Source of the DNA: Plasmodium coatneyi
Lineage: Eukaryota > Apicomplexa > Aconoidasida > Haemosporida > Plasmodiidae
Length of the DNA stretch: 64,000 nucleotides
Reading direction: 5' to 3'
Assembly: GCF_001680005.1 (NCBI RefSeq)
Contig: NC_033567.1
Coordinates: 2,170,001 to 2,234,000 of the forward strand
Part shown: positions 10,326-22,825 of the stretch, piece after piece
Numbering within the stretch: the stretch's first letter is position 1
Layout of the letters: the number at the start of each line of letters is the position of its first letter
The notes under the pieces: model-generated
What the model was told of the DNA's origin: nothing
The model's database searches: none
What the model saw: the letters and a program-made list of their open reading frames with translations, nothing else
Translations under genes and position numbers: made by a program

Positions 10326-11157
10326 CTACATCACCGTCTTATGGCTCTCTAGCAATTTGTCAAACCCATCGGACTTATACCAAAGAATAAGTTCATAGAA
10401 AGCTTCCCCATCCGAGTGGCTCACTTGTTCACTCACGTGTTACTACCATTCAGTTAGTAAGTATAAATGTACCATTTATCGAATGGCCGCTTTAGTTTTT
10501 TTTGGGGGGGGAAATGTATTAAAAGCTATGGCAAAATGTGCGTTTCGCCTTTATTACCGTATAGACGTTGGATCCAACTGAAAGAAAAAAAAAAAAAAAC
10601 GCACCTGGTTGTCGCTTAAATATTCGTTTGCACTTCTTATCTTAGGAGGCTCTCCCTGTCATTTTCGCTCAATTTTTTCTAACGAAAGGGGACCCACCAG
10701 TGAGATTGATTCGGTCAATGAGGATCAGTCGAGCAGCCTTTACACCCTTCCTTTGTTAAGTACAACAATTAAATAGGGTATAAAAAAAAAAAAAAAAAAG
10801 CACAAATGTTTCATATTACTCATTTGAACAGAATAGTGGCGGAGTTGCATTTGGTGCTCCCCTGTTTACGATTACGCCAATCCCTGGAGTAACTGCAAAT
10901 TAGGGGATTTTTTTTCCCCCCCTCTTGCACACTTAGCGAATTTTCCCACGTGTTAAGAACAGCGGAGTGCAAAAAAAAAAAAAAAAAAATTAAATAAAAT
11001 AAATGCTTAAACATTTGTTCATTGCACATGCGCAGGTGCACTTTGCGATGATTTACTCACCACGTCCCCTACAACACACAGTGCTAATTATGGTACTTAG
11101 AAAAAACACATCAACACAGTTCGTTAAAAAGGAATTAACACAAACCCAAAAAGTCAT
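10326..11157 (-). CDS. Candidate small 6-exon gene, about 127 aa, function unknown
   Basis: Hand-assembled. Exons on - strand: 11157-11061, 10892-10820, 10750-10694, 10635-10605, 10577-10558, 10431-10326. Donors are GTGAGT, GTAATA, GTCCCC (weak), GTGCG and GTAATA. The acceptors ATTTGCAG and TTTCTTTCAG are strong, and a TACTAAC branch-point match precedes the last acceptor. All joins keep phase and end at TAG. The most convincing parts are exon 2-3 (GIGVIVNRGAPNATPP; GVKAARLILIDRINLTG) and the last exon (EAFYELILWYKSDGFDKLL). Exon 1 is less certain: it is Cys/Phe-rich and antisense to a Lys/Asn-rich frame, and its start could lie elsewhere. One intron is only 27 nt and in frame. No family recognised. 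Confidence 0.5.
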
Positions 11158-11559
11158 TTGTGAAAATAGAAAACCAGAACAGGTGCAACTATGTTGCTCA
11201 TTACCTAGGTAGTAGTGAGTGTAAAACGGTTCTATGTATGACGAGGTGGGGATGACTAGCCGTTCAGCGCGTAGGTTGAGGGGGCAGAGAAGCACACACA
11301 TATGTACGTATATATATATGCACACATATGGGCGTACTTGTTCGCGTACTTATGGCAACATCCCAGCTTAGTTGTTCCCACCAACCAGGATTTCCCGTTT
11401 GCCGTTTAAGGCAGGCACTGCGCCTTCCCTAACACACACTTACAAGTGTATATTTATGTGCACATTCAATGGGCAGAATAAAACCAGGGGGGGTCATTTT
11501 TAACTGCGAATAGGAGCGGCAAACGCAGCAGCAATGCTAACATTTTTCACCTTCACAAA

Positions 11560-12289
11560 ATGCTCCATTTTGAGAAAAATTACTTAAAAGAAATAACGCG
11601 ACAAAGGCAGTGGTTGGCAACTCACTACACAATAATGGAAAGGCGTCAAACGGGGGAAAGGACAACATCTCCTTTGCCAAACATTTGGAACTCCAAATAG
11701 ATGAAGTTGTAGGATTTTCATTTTTTCCACACAACGCACATTTTTGCAAATTTCTGATTCGTTCTGTTATCTATAGCATTAAAAGGTAGTAAAAAAAAAA
11801 AATGCACTATTCTGATGAAACGTTTGTCAACGAATTTTTGTTCTTCCATGGGAGCAAACTCATAAAATTATGCAGAAAAAGGAGGAAATGTGCCAAGCAG
11901 ACGCGCGGAGGCAAAAAAATAGCAAAGCGCAGAATGTAGCGATGGACTATTTTTTTTTCATTCATGAAATTCGCAAAAACTCCATAAACAGAAACGGCTC
12001 CAAATGGGCAAATGGGTCAAATGGACCAAATGTGCCAAATGTAAAATACCCCCACTTGTGCGCGGTTAATACCAGTGGAAAAATGATGCATAGAAATATA
12101 TTTTTTTGAATCCCCTACAGCTTTTTCCTGTCATTCAATTTTTCCAGTTTTCTTCTTTTTTTTTTTTTTTTGGCTTTTGAAACAGATAAACTTGATGAAT
12201 GTGTTGACTACAATTTTTACAGCAACGAAAATGGACATTGCTACGGTGGCTCAGCAGACCGTTACCGCGTGTTGCTAGCACTTTGCTGA
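11560..12289 (+). CDS. Candidate small spliced gene with a histone-fold-like middle (5' end unresolved)
   Basis: Pieces on + strand with coding character. Exon A (about 11595-11785) contains HLELQIDEVVGFSFFPHN and FLIRSVIYSIKR and ends at GTAGTA. Exon C (about 11911-12074) contains NVAMDYFFFIHEIRKNS. Exon D (12186-12289), after a long pyrimidine tract and CAG, contains NENGHCYGGSADRYRV and ends at TGA. The joins at 11785/11911 (phase 2) and 12074/12186 (phase 1) keep frame, but the donor GTGGAA at 12075 and the acceptor at 11910 are weak. The helix, basic loop, then V-x-D/Y-F...I-R-K pattern weakly recalls the TAF13/SPT3 histone fold. I could not find a convincing start exon. Confidence 0.35.
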
Positions 12290-14103
12290 CACCCGCAACG
12301 CACTTTTCCCCTATTGCAAAGGTCACGATCGCGGAATGTTCGCGTGTTGACTTCCCCCACCTCCAGCGAATCAGCTCATATTTCTACAACGAAAGGGCGG
12401 GAAAAATAAATGGCTGTGCAAATAACACATTGTGCTAAACCATTTTGCGATGTACCAAATTGGGGGGGGAAAAAAATTGTCGTCTAACAGAACTGTGACT
12501 GGGGAAACGAAAATAACATTAACCTCTGCTCATAATTTCTACAGAAATGCGGTTAATTTATTCGAACAACTTTTTTTAATTTTTTCAACATAAGACTTCT
12601 GCACTTGCATAATCTGTTAATTCAAAAAAATATATATATGTACACGTCAACGTTTTAACAAAGTGTTCATTTTTGCAAAAGAAAAAATGCGCGCCAATGG
12701 CTAGGAGAACATGTGTGTAATTTTAACTCATGCATTTCCCATTTTTTGCAGTTGCATATTCACTTTTTGCCAACTGCATATTCACTTTCTACAAAGTGCA
12801 TATTGGTGTTCCACGAATTGAACTGTTTTAAAAAAAAATGATCAGTTTTTTTTTTTTTTTACTTTTTCCTTTTCTTTGCAATTGTGTTACACACATATCG
12901 GCCCTTCGTTTGAACTCCGCCCAGAGAGTAATTGCAACAACGGAATTTTGCAAATTTGCACAGGTGAGTGCATAAAGATGGAATGAAACAAAAAAGAAAT
13001 AATTAAGTTGTGAAAAAAAAAAAAAAAAAAACTTCAATCATTACAATGGTAGAAAAAAAAAAAAAAATTTAAATAAAAGTTAAACCCAGTGAAACAAAGT
13101 AAAAATAAAAAAAAAAAATAATAAATAAACAAAAAAATCTAAAGTGTTAGATAAGAACTGATGTTAACATTCGCACAGGAAAGAAGCAAACACCCAGTTG
13201 CCCGCCGATGTGTACACAGAAGTGTATAGCCAGTGAGTGTGTAAGTGTACACATATGCATATATGTGTGTATATATATCTGTATACATATATATGTGTAT
13301 ATGCGCGCGTGAGTATATTTGCGTGTACACACTCGCGCGGGATTTGCCTATTGGGTGCTGCAGAAATGCACATGTGCAAACGTACGTGTGGATGTACTTG
13401 CGAATGCATTTGCAGAGGCATGTGTCAACACATCCACACTCATCCTCCACATAAACACACCCGTGCAGTGTCCCAGTAAACATGTGCACCCATTTGTTAT
13501 TAGTTGCAGTTGTGCGCAGCACCTCTTGAAGCATATGAATACATCAACCTGCATTTGTATATTTAACGAAATCGACTCAGCAATCATCTTACGTTAAAGA
13601 GGAAAAAAAAAAAATGCAACCCATTAGCTAATTTCCTCTGCTCAGCTGTATATCCTTTTTTTTTGTGCCAGTTTTGTAAATAACTACCCCCGTGTTCATT
13701 TGTGTAATTATACGTCCATATTCACGTGCGCATTTGCTTTAACAATAAATGAGTAGCAACTGATGAATTGTGTAAATGCTACGTAAAATAAATCATTTGT
13801 CGAAATGTTCAGCAACCTGCATGTCGCTATCATTCCAAGTGGCATTTGCGTTCACGCTGATTTATGTAGAAACATATGTTTTTTTTTTTTTTTTTTTAGT
13901 AATATATATAGTGTAGTGGACACTGCTCAGTTGGTGCCGCTTAACACAGCAGCGTGCAACTGAGCTTAATTCGCCTTCATGTCAATGCCAATTTTGTAGC
14001 TTGCGTGCGCGCATAATTTTTTTTGTCTGCTTTTGCTCCTTTGTTAGCCTTTTCATGAGCCGTTTGTTTGGCGTTCGTTTTACTATTGTTTTCCTATTTG
14101 TTT

Positions 14104-14134
<31 letters not shown>

Positions 14135-16189
14135 TCCTTTTGGCGAACAATTGGCAACTGCCGCGCGCGTATGCCTACAGAGGAGTGCCTGCCCATTAGC
14201 ATATACGCACACGAACGGTGTAAATACGTGGAAACATGCGTAACATGCACGAGGGTGTATAAAATATGCCTACGTACAAGTACACGTGCGTGCGCAAATA
14301 TCCTTGACAAGGTGCGTATGCCCATATGCATATGAGCGCGTATGTCCGTGTACATCCGTACATATAACATGTTTGCCCTTGGGTGACCCTTCTTCCTTCT
14401 TTTTCCCTTTTTTCCATTTTTCCACTTTTTTCCACATTTTTCCTTGTTTTTTCCCCAATTTCTCAAAAGGTGCGTCTTACACACGTTGTTTCCCCATTTT
14501 TTGTGCCTATTTCCAATTTAAGAATGTCCGCTTATAGCCTTATTTTCCCCATTTTTTCTCGTGTACAGTTACGCACTTTGCCTATTTTTTTTTTTTTTTT
14601 TTGTCACTTTTTGGTTAGGTTAACGCGCGGGTATGTGGAACATACTAACATGCACGGTAACGTGTAACCGATGCGTAACTACTGGTATACTAATACACTT
14701 GCCAATGCATACATGTACGGGTAAATTTTTTTTTAAATAATACATAACGTTATGTTACGAAAATACCAAGCACATTTGGAAAATCGTAAATGATTATCAC
14801 AAAATATTATTTCGTGATACATAAAATAGAAATGTAGTGAATGCTGTATATGCAAATTGGAAAAGATAAACTTTTCGTTCGTAAAAGTATACATGTTTAC
14901 TGTAAAAACGAATATTTCCACAAAATTGTTACGCGAACTGCTGATTTCGTACTTTTTTCTTTTTCGTATTTGATGCCTAATTATGCGCTTACGCTTAAGT
15001 ACACGTTTGCTCTTACGCTAAGTACAAGTTTGCGTCCACGTTTATGTACTTTTTTTTTTTTATTTTCCAACATGGTTACTTCCTTATATTTTTCCCCCTT
15101 TACCATTTTCTGAAAAGATAACACAGTTTGTACATTTCCAATAAATTTTGTTTCAGGAGATATAAATTGAATGCTTCTCCCAATTATATATACACAAATT
15201 TGTAGAAATACACAATTTTATCCTTATTTTTTGTTTACTTTTCCTCATTCTTTGAGTTCGTTTTTTTTTTTTTTTTTTTTTTGTTTGTATGACTATACGT
15301 CTAAGTATGATTTTCGCATGATACTTTGCCCCACGCATTTTTTTAAATCATAAATTCGTACACAAAGAGGGGTAGAGAAAAATAATCGTTTATGCATATA
15401 TCCATAAAATATTTGCAGTTCCTGCAGCAGTTGACTTTTTGTTCCTTTCCCTGTGGCTTCCCCCACACGTCCACACATATATAGGCCAAACGTACAGTCG
15501 ACAATACAGCCATATTTTATTTTTTTTTTTTCATTATTCTTGGCGCATTAACAAATCACAGAGTCGTGAAATAACACAAAAATTGGGAAAAAATAAAAAT
15601 ATGTAGAAGCCCTTCAAATAAAAGAACAAACACCCTTGTTGATAATTTGTAGAGGATCATTCATAGCTAAATTGAGGAATGAGAGTTTTCCAAATTGACA
15701 AAAGTTGCAATTGCCATACCAATATAACGATAAAAGGAAAAAGAAAAAAAGTCTCAATTTCTGAATAGCCAGTTTCTATATATGGATCCCTAGGAAATTT
15801 TTTTTTTTTTTTTTTTTTTTTTTGTGGCCTTCTAAACATCTCTAAATTATTCATTAACACATAAGGAAAAATGTAATACTTACATGTAGAGAGCATTTCT
15901 ACACACACGTTTGCAAGTGGTTGTGCTGGGTGAATGTGTTGCTTTGCAAGTGTTCCCTCGTGTGTGCTACACTGCCTCGTTCTGTTGCGCATATTTGTAT
16001 GCTCCATTGTACAACTGCTTGCTTACACACTTTGTGTGCGAATCGAAAGCATTTTTTTACAATTTTTCCATGTAGTTCGCCTTGTAGAGGAAAAAAAAAA
16101 AAAAAAAAGAAAATAGCTAGCTGGAACAAAGACCACATTATATGCACATATAAATTTTTTTTTTTTTTTTTTTTTTTTTCCTTGCGCAG
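12290..16189. other. 3.9 kb low-complexity upstream region of the FHA-RING gene
   Basis: No coding segment I can support. It is dominated by homopolymer tracts (T at 14108-14136, T at 15260-15282, T at 15799-15823, A at 16090-16108, T at 16155-16180). It also has alternating purine-pyrimidine stretches with TATATG/TGTGTA near 13240-13330 and 14210-14370, and C/T-rich runs near 14385-14460. This fits a long 5' regulatory region. A missing first exon of the downstream gene should lie near its right end. Confidence 0.5.
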
Positions 16190-19100
16190 GTTAAGAGTTG
16201 AAACCAAAACTTGGACGAGAGATAGCCATGATCTGTTTGATTATGAAGCGCAGCAAGTTAACAAAAAAAGTTTTTTAATTTCAACTCCAATTAAACTTTT
16301 TCGTTCGAAGGCGCAAGTATCATGTGTGGCTGATAATCCCCACTGCTTGCCCAACACAGCGCAGGATTACCTGTTGTCTGTGCGGCCAGAGGAAGGTAAG
16401 AATGGGTGTACAAGCCAATGTGTGCACTTGCATATATGCCCTATGTGTGTACGTTTCCCTGCACCAAAACGGGTGACTCTCCCGGGAGATCCATATCTTG
16501 ATTCACCATCACGATATTGATTTTTTCTTTTTTTACCCCCCCAAAAAAAAGGTACGGACAAATATGTAATAACGCCCGCGGAGCACTCGTTAAATACCCA
16601 GTACAATGTGAAGAAGCTGTGGATCATCGTGAAAGACTTACCTGACAAATCATACGCATTACACGAAAATGACATAATAAAATTAGGAAGATTCAGATTG
16701 AAAGTGAGGCAATTTATTGATTCCGTGGATACATTAAATTCGTTAAAGTTAGATGACTCCCCCTCTAAAAAATGCGAGTCAATTTTAGACTCCTCAAATA
16801 TCCAATGTAGAATTTGTTTAATTGAAGGGAACCAAGAAAATGACCCTCTGATATGCCCATGTGATTGCAAAGGATCCATAAAATATGCACACCTCATGTG
16901 CTTAAGAAAATGGATAAACGGGAGATTAAACCTGAATGATCAATTATTTTCCGGTTCAGTTTTTATTAAAGATATATGTTGTGAATTGTGTAAAACAAAG
17001 TATCCAAAAAGTATCAAACAAAATGATGAACTAGTACAGCTAGTGAAGATTCCCAATTTGAAGACACCACTAATTGTGCTAGACAATATTATAGGACAGA
17101 CAAGCAAAGGAGTACATCTAATCAGTTTTGCAGATAAAAAATATCTGAAATTAGGAAGGGGACATGAATCAGATGTAAGAATTCCAGACGTCTCCATTTC
17201 AAGATACCACGCTACTATTAAATATGAAAAGGGATTATTCAAATTGGAAGACCATAACTCTAAATTTGGGACGCTAGTTGCATTGAGGAAAGCAAGAGAA
17301 ATTTGTCCCAAAGATACCATGTCACTCCAAGTAGGTCGAAGCGTTGTCAATTTTCGAGTCGATGAAGAAATTCCCTTCAAAAGTGGAACGATCGATATTA
17401 TTGAAAATAAGGAAGTAATAGAAGCGAATGAATTACCTCCAGCAAATGAGAAAAATAATGCCAACACACCACAAATCAGTACCCCCAACTTGGAGGACAC
17501 GAACAGAAATAACTTTGAGACCAACCATTATGTGGACCTCACCAACTCTAACAACTCCATACAGAATTCCTATTCCTCCTACAGAGTGGACAATTTGATG
17601 TCTTTACTGAATTATCAAAATGAGTATAGAATTTTCGGCATCAGAAATTGCTACAATTTGGTTGACAACAGGAATGGGAATCAACAAAATGTGGCTCAGA
17701 TGGACTGCGCCGGGGGGAATAACATCAACATAGAGGAGAATAATCTTCACGGAGGAGAAATCATTAACAATGGTGGAATGATTGGTGAGCACATGGGCGT
17801 GCAGATGGGCATGCAAATGGGTCTACAAATGGGGGTACAAATGGACTTGCCAATGGATGTTCACATGGGTCTCCAACTTGGATCCGATATGAGGGTACAT
17901 AATAATGACCCGGTCAACCCTGGCCATGACGAGGAGAGGGCCTGCAGCGTAGGTCATAGGATCCAGAGCGACGCGGACGATGACGCCAATAATAACATCC
18001 ACAACGACGGTAATAATAACAACGATGACGATGGTGCTGTTGATGAAGATGACAACGGTGACAACAGTAACGATGAGGAGGGTGATGACCTCAGCGTGCA
18101 TGATGAAGAGGAGGATGATGACGATGATGAAAACGGAAGCGGCATGAACAACACTGGAAGTAGCGGGGGGAACAGTGGTGGCACCAGAGGAGGGGGATCC
18201 ACCGGTGGAAACAGCAACGGAAATGAAGGAAGCGGAAACGAACATGGAAAAAAGAACAGCAATCAGAGTAGCAACAATAGCATCGGTGACAACAATGATT
18301 GCAACCAATACCAATGTAGTAACTACCATGGAAGTGAAGCCACGTCAAACACCAAAATGTGCAATAACACCAGTTATAATCACATTGCACAGAATGAAAA
18401 AAGTGTGAGCAACATCTGTGGCGACCGAGGCAGACCCAACAGAAATGAAGTCCGCACATATTTCGGGAACATGGCTGTGCAGAAATCCTACAGAAACAGA
18501 AATTGTGAGAATCTCTATGATAATTGCAAAGGTGCCGTATCAGTGGTGATGAATAAATATGACAACGTAAGTTTCTTCCATAGTGGCAACAACAATAGTG
18601 ACGATCATCAGAGCAGCAGCCACCCCTCCGGAAGCAACATGGGGGAATACGCAAAGGTCAATATCGAAGATAACTACTTCTTTCACAACGAATCGGAGAC
18701 CCCCGAACAGGTGGACTTCTCCATAAATAGCGGAACTGTTAATGATATTCTCACATCCAACTCCAGCACAAGTTTGGAAAAAATTCAAGACGCAGTAATT
18801 AACAGCAGCTACCATAATGAGGGCCCTAATCCTGCATGCTCCTTTGTCCAGTCCGTCTACCGCATCGACGGTAAAAATGATCCCAATGTTATGAACGTTA
18901 TTTATAATGATTCCGGCGGAAGAGTAAACCATAATGACGCATATGTAAGCGAAGCTCATTCAAAAAATAAAATATTTCTTCATAGTGTGTCCATCCAAAG
19001 TCATAAAAAAGCAGCAGATAATAGTAGTAGTAGCGTTAGTCGTGATGTCCGCACACCCCCTAATTTTTTAAACGAACAAAATAATTGTCCTAGTTATAAT

Positions 19101-21483
19101 TCCCGTGTGACCCTTTTTCCTAGCTTCACCAACTTGAACAATTGTTCAATAAATTTTGAAAATTGCATGTTGCCTAAGTTTATTGGTAACACTTCTTCTT
19201 TTGTTCATGACATGGGTGACAAGATGATGAATGGTTTTGTGAGCGGGGATAAGTTAAAGAACAGTGCGTCATACCGCGCTAGTGATAATACTGCCGGAGT
19301 GCAGGACGAGGGAATCATCCTAAAGACACAACCCCAAATGCACAGCGGAAGCAACGATCCAACCACCACATCCGAAGGGAGAGAATTTGTCCTGAAGAGC
19401 AGCATGAAAAAAGGAAATTTGCAGAGAAAAAATGTTATTCTAAATAACCTGAAAAGAAAAAATGCACGTAATAAGAAATTGAAAAGGTCCGTAAATAACA
19501 CCCAGGTGGAGATCATACCACAGCAGCATATGGAGTACAGCAACAAGGATAACCATTGCATGGAATCATATAATAATGGAAGTGTAGGTAGGGAGAGCGA
19601 CCAGGCGGAAGTTACTTTTTATGATGAACAATGCAGTGTGTCGAAATGTGCAGAAAAGAATTTTTTGGAAAATAGCTCATCACCACAGGGCATTTCGGGA
19701 CATAGCATCTCTGGGCAACTGTCACTAATCACAACTTTGGATTCCGCTTCTCCCAACAAGGGGGGACACAATTACTATTACAGGAAGATACCCTACCATG
19801 AGGAGTCCCCTTATAACGAAAAGTTTTACGGCGGAAGCGCTGGGGAAGATACCCAAGTCATAAGCAGCGGCATCGGAGACAAGTTGCACCTGAAGCAATA
19901 CTCCCATTGCCTCGACTACTACAATGTTGTCAACTTTAATGAAAAATTTAGTATCCCTGGAAACACCTCCTTTAATCACTTCAGCACAATCAACTGCGGA
20001 AGTAACAAATTTAACTACCATACCCAGGGTAGGGTCATGCGAAGTGGAAATGTTAAGACAGATTTTTTTTTAAATAACTATGGCATGGGTGCGCCTCCAA
20101 CCCACTTTAAGATGCCTGTATCGGTGTCTAACAACTGTGTTACGGGCTCCGGTGTCTTTTTTGTGAGTGCCGAGAGCGGTGTTAAAGGCAACAGTAGTGG
20201 AAGTAACTGTACTGGCACCACCGACCAACAGAATAGTATCCATAACGAAGATAACGGTCAAACAAGAACTGACTGCATCGTTAAGGCTAACGGGAACTAT
20301 GAAGAATACATTAATGAGTGGAAAAAGAGGAGAAATGGAGAACAGGGTCCAACCGATGATCGCAGCAGCAACATCGGAACGCAGTTGCGCTATAGTAATA
20401 ATAACATCGCTGGTGATTATAACTTCCATTTGGCAAAGGCATACAATGAGGATGCTCTTCGGAACAGTGAAGGGAAGGAAGTCTCCTACGAAAGGTGCAG
20501 CTACGGATCGGACGACATGATTCAGACAGCGCAAACGAGCCAACTGGGTGGACACCCACAGAGAAGCAACTTTTTAGAGCAAAATGGGAGTACCCTTTCT
20601 ATGGCAAGCAAGGATTTATTTTCGCAGAAAAAGAAATACTTCAACAGTGGAGGCAATATACACTGCAGCATCGGGAGCGGCATGAAGAGTGTGAACGGTC
20701 CACACGCGTATACACAACCGAGACACTCGTACTACCACGCCCAGATGCATAAGAAAGTCAACCCCAGCGTTAAAAAAAGTAAGGACAAGAGGACTAGTAA
20801 AATGAACAAAAATAAGAATGACAAATTAAGCGATAGTAACATGAGGAAGGTGAGAAATGGAAGGAAATTAAGGAACAAAAATGACAGAAGTGGTGACCAC
20901 TGCGAAGAGTTCCAAACTGTACCAAGCATAAACAGAGTAGGATCAGAGATTGCCCTTGAAAGTAGCACAAGCTGTGAACGGGAAGGGCCGACCCATTGCA
21001 GTAATACTCCGTACAACGAGGATATCATTTCGGTTGATAGCGCCTCCAATGATCATATGAGATTTCTCGATATTTCCATGCATAGCAATGATGTTAGGGA
21101 AGCAAAGATTACCAAATCACAGGGAGCAGAATTTGCTAACTTCCGTGCAGCTGCTTTCATGCCAAATGGTGGGATGTATTTTCATATGTACAATACCAGT
21201 GGAATTTTGGGACACCCCGATGTAACCCTAAACATTATCAGTAATAAGAAAAAATCGAAAAAACTAGGAAACTGGGAAGGAACTCTCCCCCATGCGTGCC
21301 ATCATCTTATCTGTACGTGAAGTAGATGTGGAGCACACCTGCGTGTATGTATTGCCGAATTAAGCGCATTGCCGTCCGGTGAGTGTACCCTCATTTAATA
21401 TTTCTCCCTTTTTTCTCATTTTAGATAATCATAAGACCCTGAATGGAGATAATATCTACCGGAAGGAGGAACGGGTGGTGTAA
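16190..21483 (+). CDS. FHA-RINGv-FHA protein, probable E3 ubiquitin ligase (5' exon unresolved)
   Basis: Exons 16190-16395, 16552-21312 and 21425-21483. Donors are GTAAG at 16396 and GTACGT at 21313; acceptors are AAAAG and ATTTTAG. All joins keep phase and the last exon ends in TAA after RKEERVV. The frame enters 16190 from an unseen upstream exon. Order of domains: an FHA-like region around 16600-16720; a RING-variant (RINGv/MARCH) finger starting CRICLIEGN and containing CPCDCKGS, H-x2-C-x2-W and CELCKTKYP (about 16808-17010); and a second, clear FHA domain with LGRGHESDVRIPD, ISRYHATI and DHNSKFGT (about 17060-17360), which should bind phosphothreonine. The remaining 1,300 residues are Asn/Ser/Asp/Gly-rich, with an MG-x-Q repeat near 17780-17880 and an acidic run near 18060-18140. 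No membrane segment is seen, unlike typical MARCH ligases. Confidence 0.9.
17782..17885 (+). repeat. In-frame 12-bp repeat encoding Met-Gly-x-Gln units
   Basis: About eight tandem imperfect 12-bp units with core CAAATGGGT/GCAGATGGGC encode MG-(V/M/L)-Q variants in the disordered part of the FHA-RING protein. Degeneration increases at the right end (MDLP, MDVH). This is typical of Plasmodium low-complexity expansions. Confidence 0.8.
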
Positions 21484-22485
21484 CAAGTCGGCAGTTTATA
21501 GGTGGCTAACTTTGGTGTCATGAGGTCAAGGGTTACAAGGATACATGGTCCACAGAGGGCACTAGTTTTTTATGTCCATTTTCGGAGGGTTAAAAGGTTA
21601 AGTCGCGCTTGTTCATGAGCTTATTTCATGGCAAGCTATGATGGCAATTTTTTTTTTTTTCTTTTTTTTTTTCCTTTGTTATACTGTTGATTTTTTCTTA
21701 TCGAAACCCCAAAATGTACCACTTACCCTGTTTACCCTTTGTGCATTTCTACGCGTCATCTAATTATTTGTTAAAATATTCAGTTGTTAAATTAGAATTA
21801 TAATAATAATGATTGTTCCCAATTTTTAAAGTAATTTTTTAATAAATTTGAAAAAAAAAACGGGGAAGATTTTCGAATTGTGTGCGATTTCGTTTTACCT
21901 TTTTTTTTAAAAAAGTAAATCAGACATGTTAGTAGCGAGGAGTGTAACACAAGTATGGCTACCAGAACGGGCAAATGGTGAAAGTGTTTTGGGTCAAATG
22001 CATCTTTTTTCAGTATAATTCTTTCATTTTCCCCTTCTGTTCTGTTAACGTATCATTTTTGTATGTGCACGTAGTGTGAAAGGAAAGCGGCCCTCGGGTG
22101 TTGAACATTTTGTCCCAATTTATGGAAGACCATTGGGTTTGTTCACACAGGTAAGGGGAGAATCTACGTCAAGGCGCGTTTATCGCTGATGTTCGGACGG
22201 CACACCTGAGTTACAACATACGCAACGGGTAAGCAGTTAGGAAAGAGATTTATCATTTAGTATAGTAAGCTTTTTGCAGCCTTTTACGCACCCACAGTGG
22301 CCAACTCGGCCTTGGTGCCCACTTCTAATCCTTCCAAATTCCCTGTGAGCATGCACAGACTGAACGGACAACAAAGAGGAGCCCATTACATTTAAAATAG
22401 AGGAATTACCTTAAGTCAACCGAAAGATTCTCAGTAAAGTATTGATCATTCCGTAGAATATATATAAACACTCGCATAAGGAGTG

Positions 22486-22518
<33 letters not shown>

Positions 22519-22825
22519 AGAAAAACTAACAAAAAACTGCACAACACTCACACTCGCATAGGGAAGGAGACAAAAAGAAAGAGCAAATAAAATGAACTCA
22601 ATGGTTATATATTAGCCAACCAGAAAGAAGGGAAAAAAGAAGAAAAAAGGAAAGAAAAAAGAAAAAGGACTGGAAAAAAAGAAAAAATAAATAAAAAGGA
22701 AAGAAGGAGGGTTATTTTGTTTCTTTCCACACTGTATATAAACTGTATATGAACTGTGCGTGGTCATTATAGTTTTGAGGAGAGGAAGACATTACGGGCT
22801 ATTAGTAGGAAATGAGGGACACATG
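21484..22825. other. Transition from core gene to pir/telomere-repeat island
   Basis: 1.34 kb without a supported gene. It contains T-rich runs (21648-21675), a 30-bp A tract (22486-22515) and an A/G-rich stretch to 22715. It separates the FHA-RING 3' end from the 3' end of the left pir gene, so it is convergent 3' sequence and a likely insertion boundary. Confidence 0.5.

Noticed and set aside
13139..13597. Several overlapping frames on both strands rich in Tyr/Ile/Cys/His
   Set aside because: They come from alternating purine-pyrimidine TATATG/CACATA sequence open in all frames.
12290..16189. Possible centromere in the gene-poor stretch
   Set aside because: Plasmodium centromeres are over 95% AT with short tandem repeats; this region has many G/C-containing stretches and no such core.
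17823..18654. Long - strand frames inside the FHA-RING gene
   Set aside because: Val/Ile- or Cys/Tyr-rich mirror of Asn/Asp-coding repeats; the + frame carries the recognised domains.
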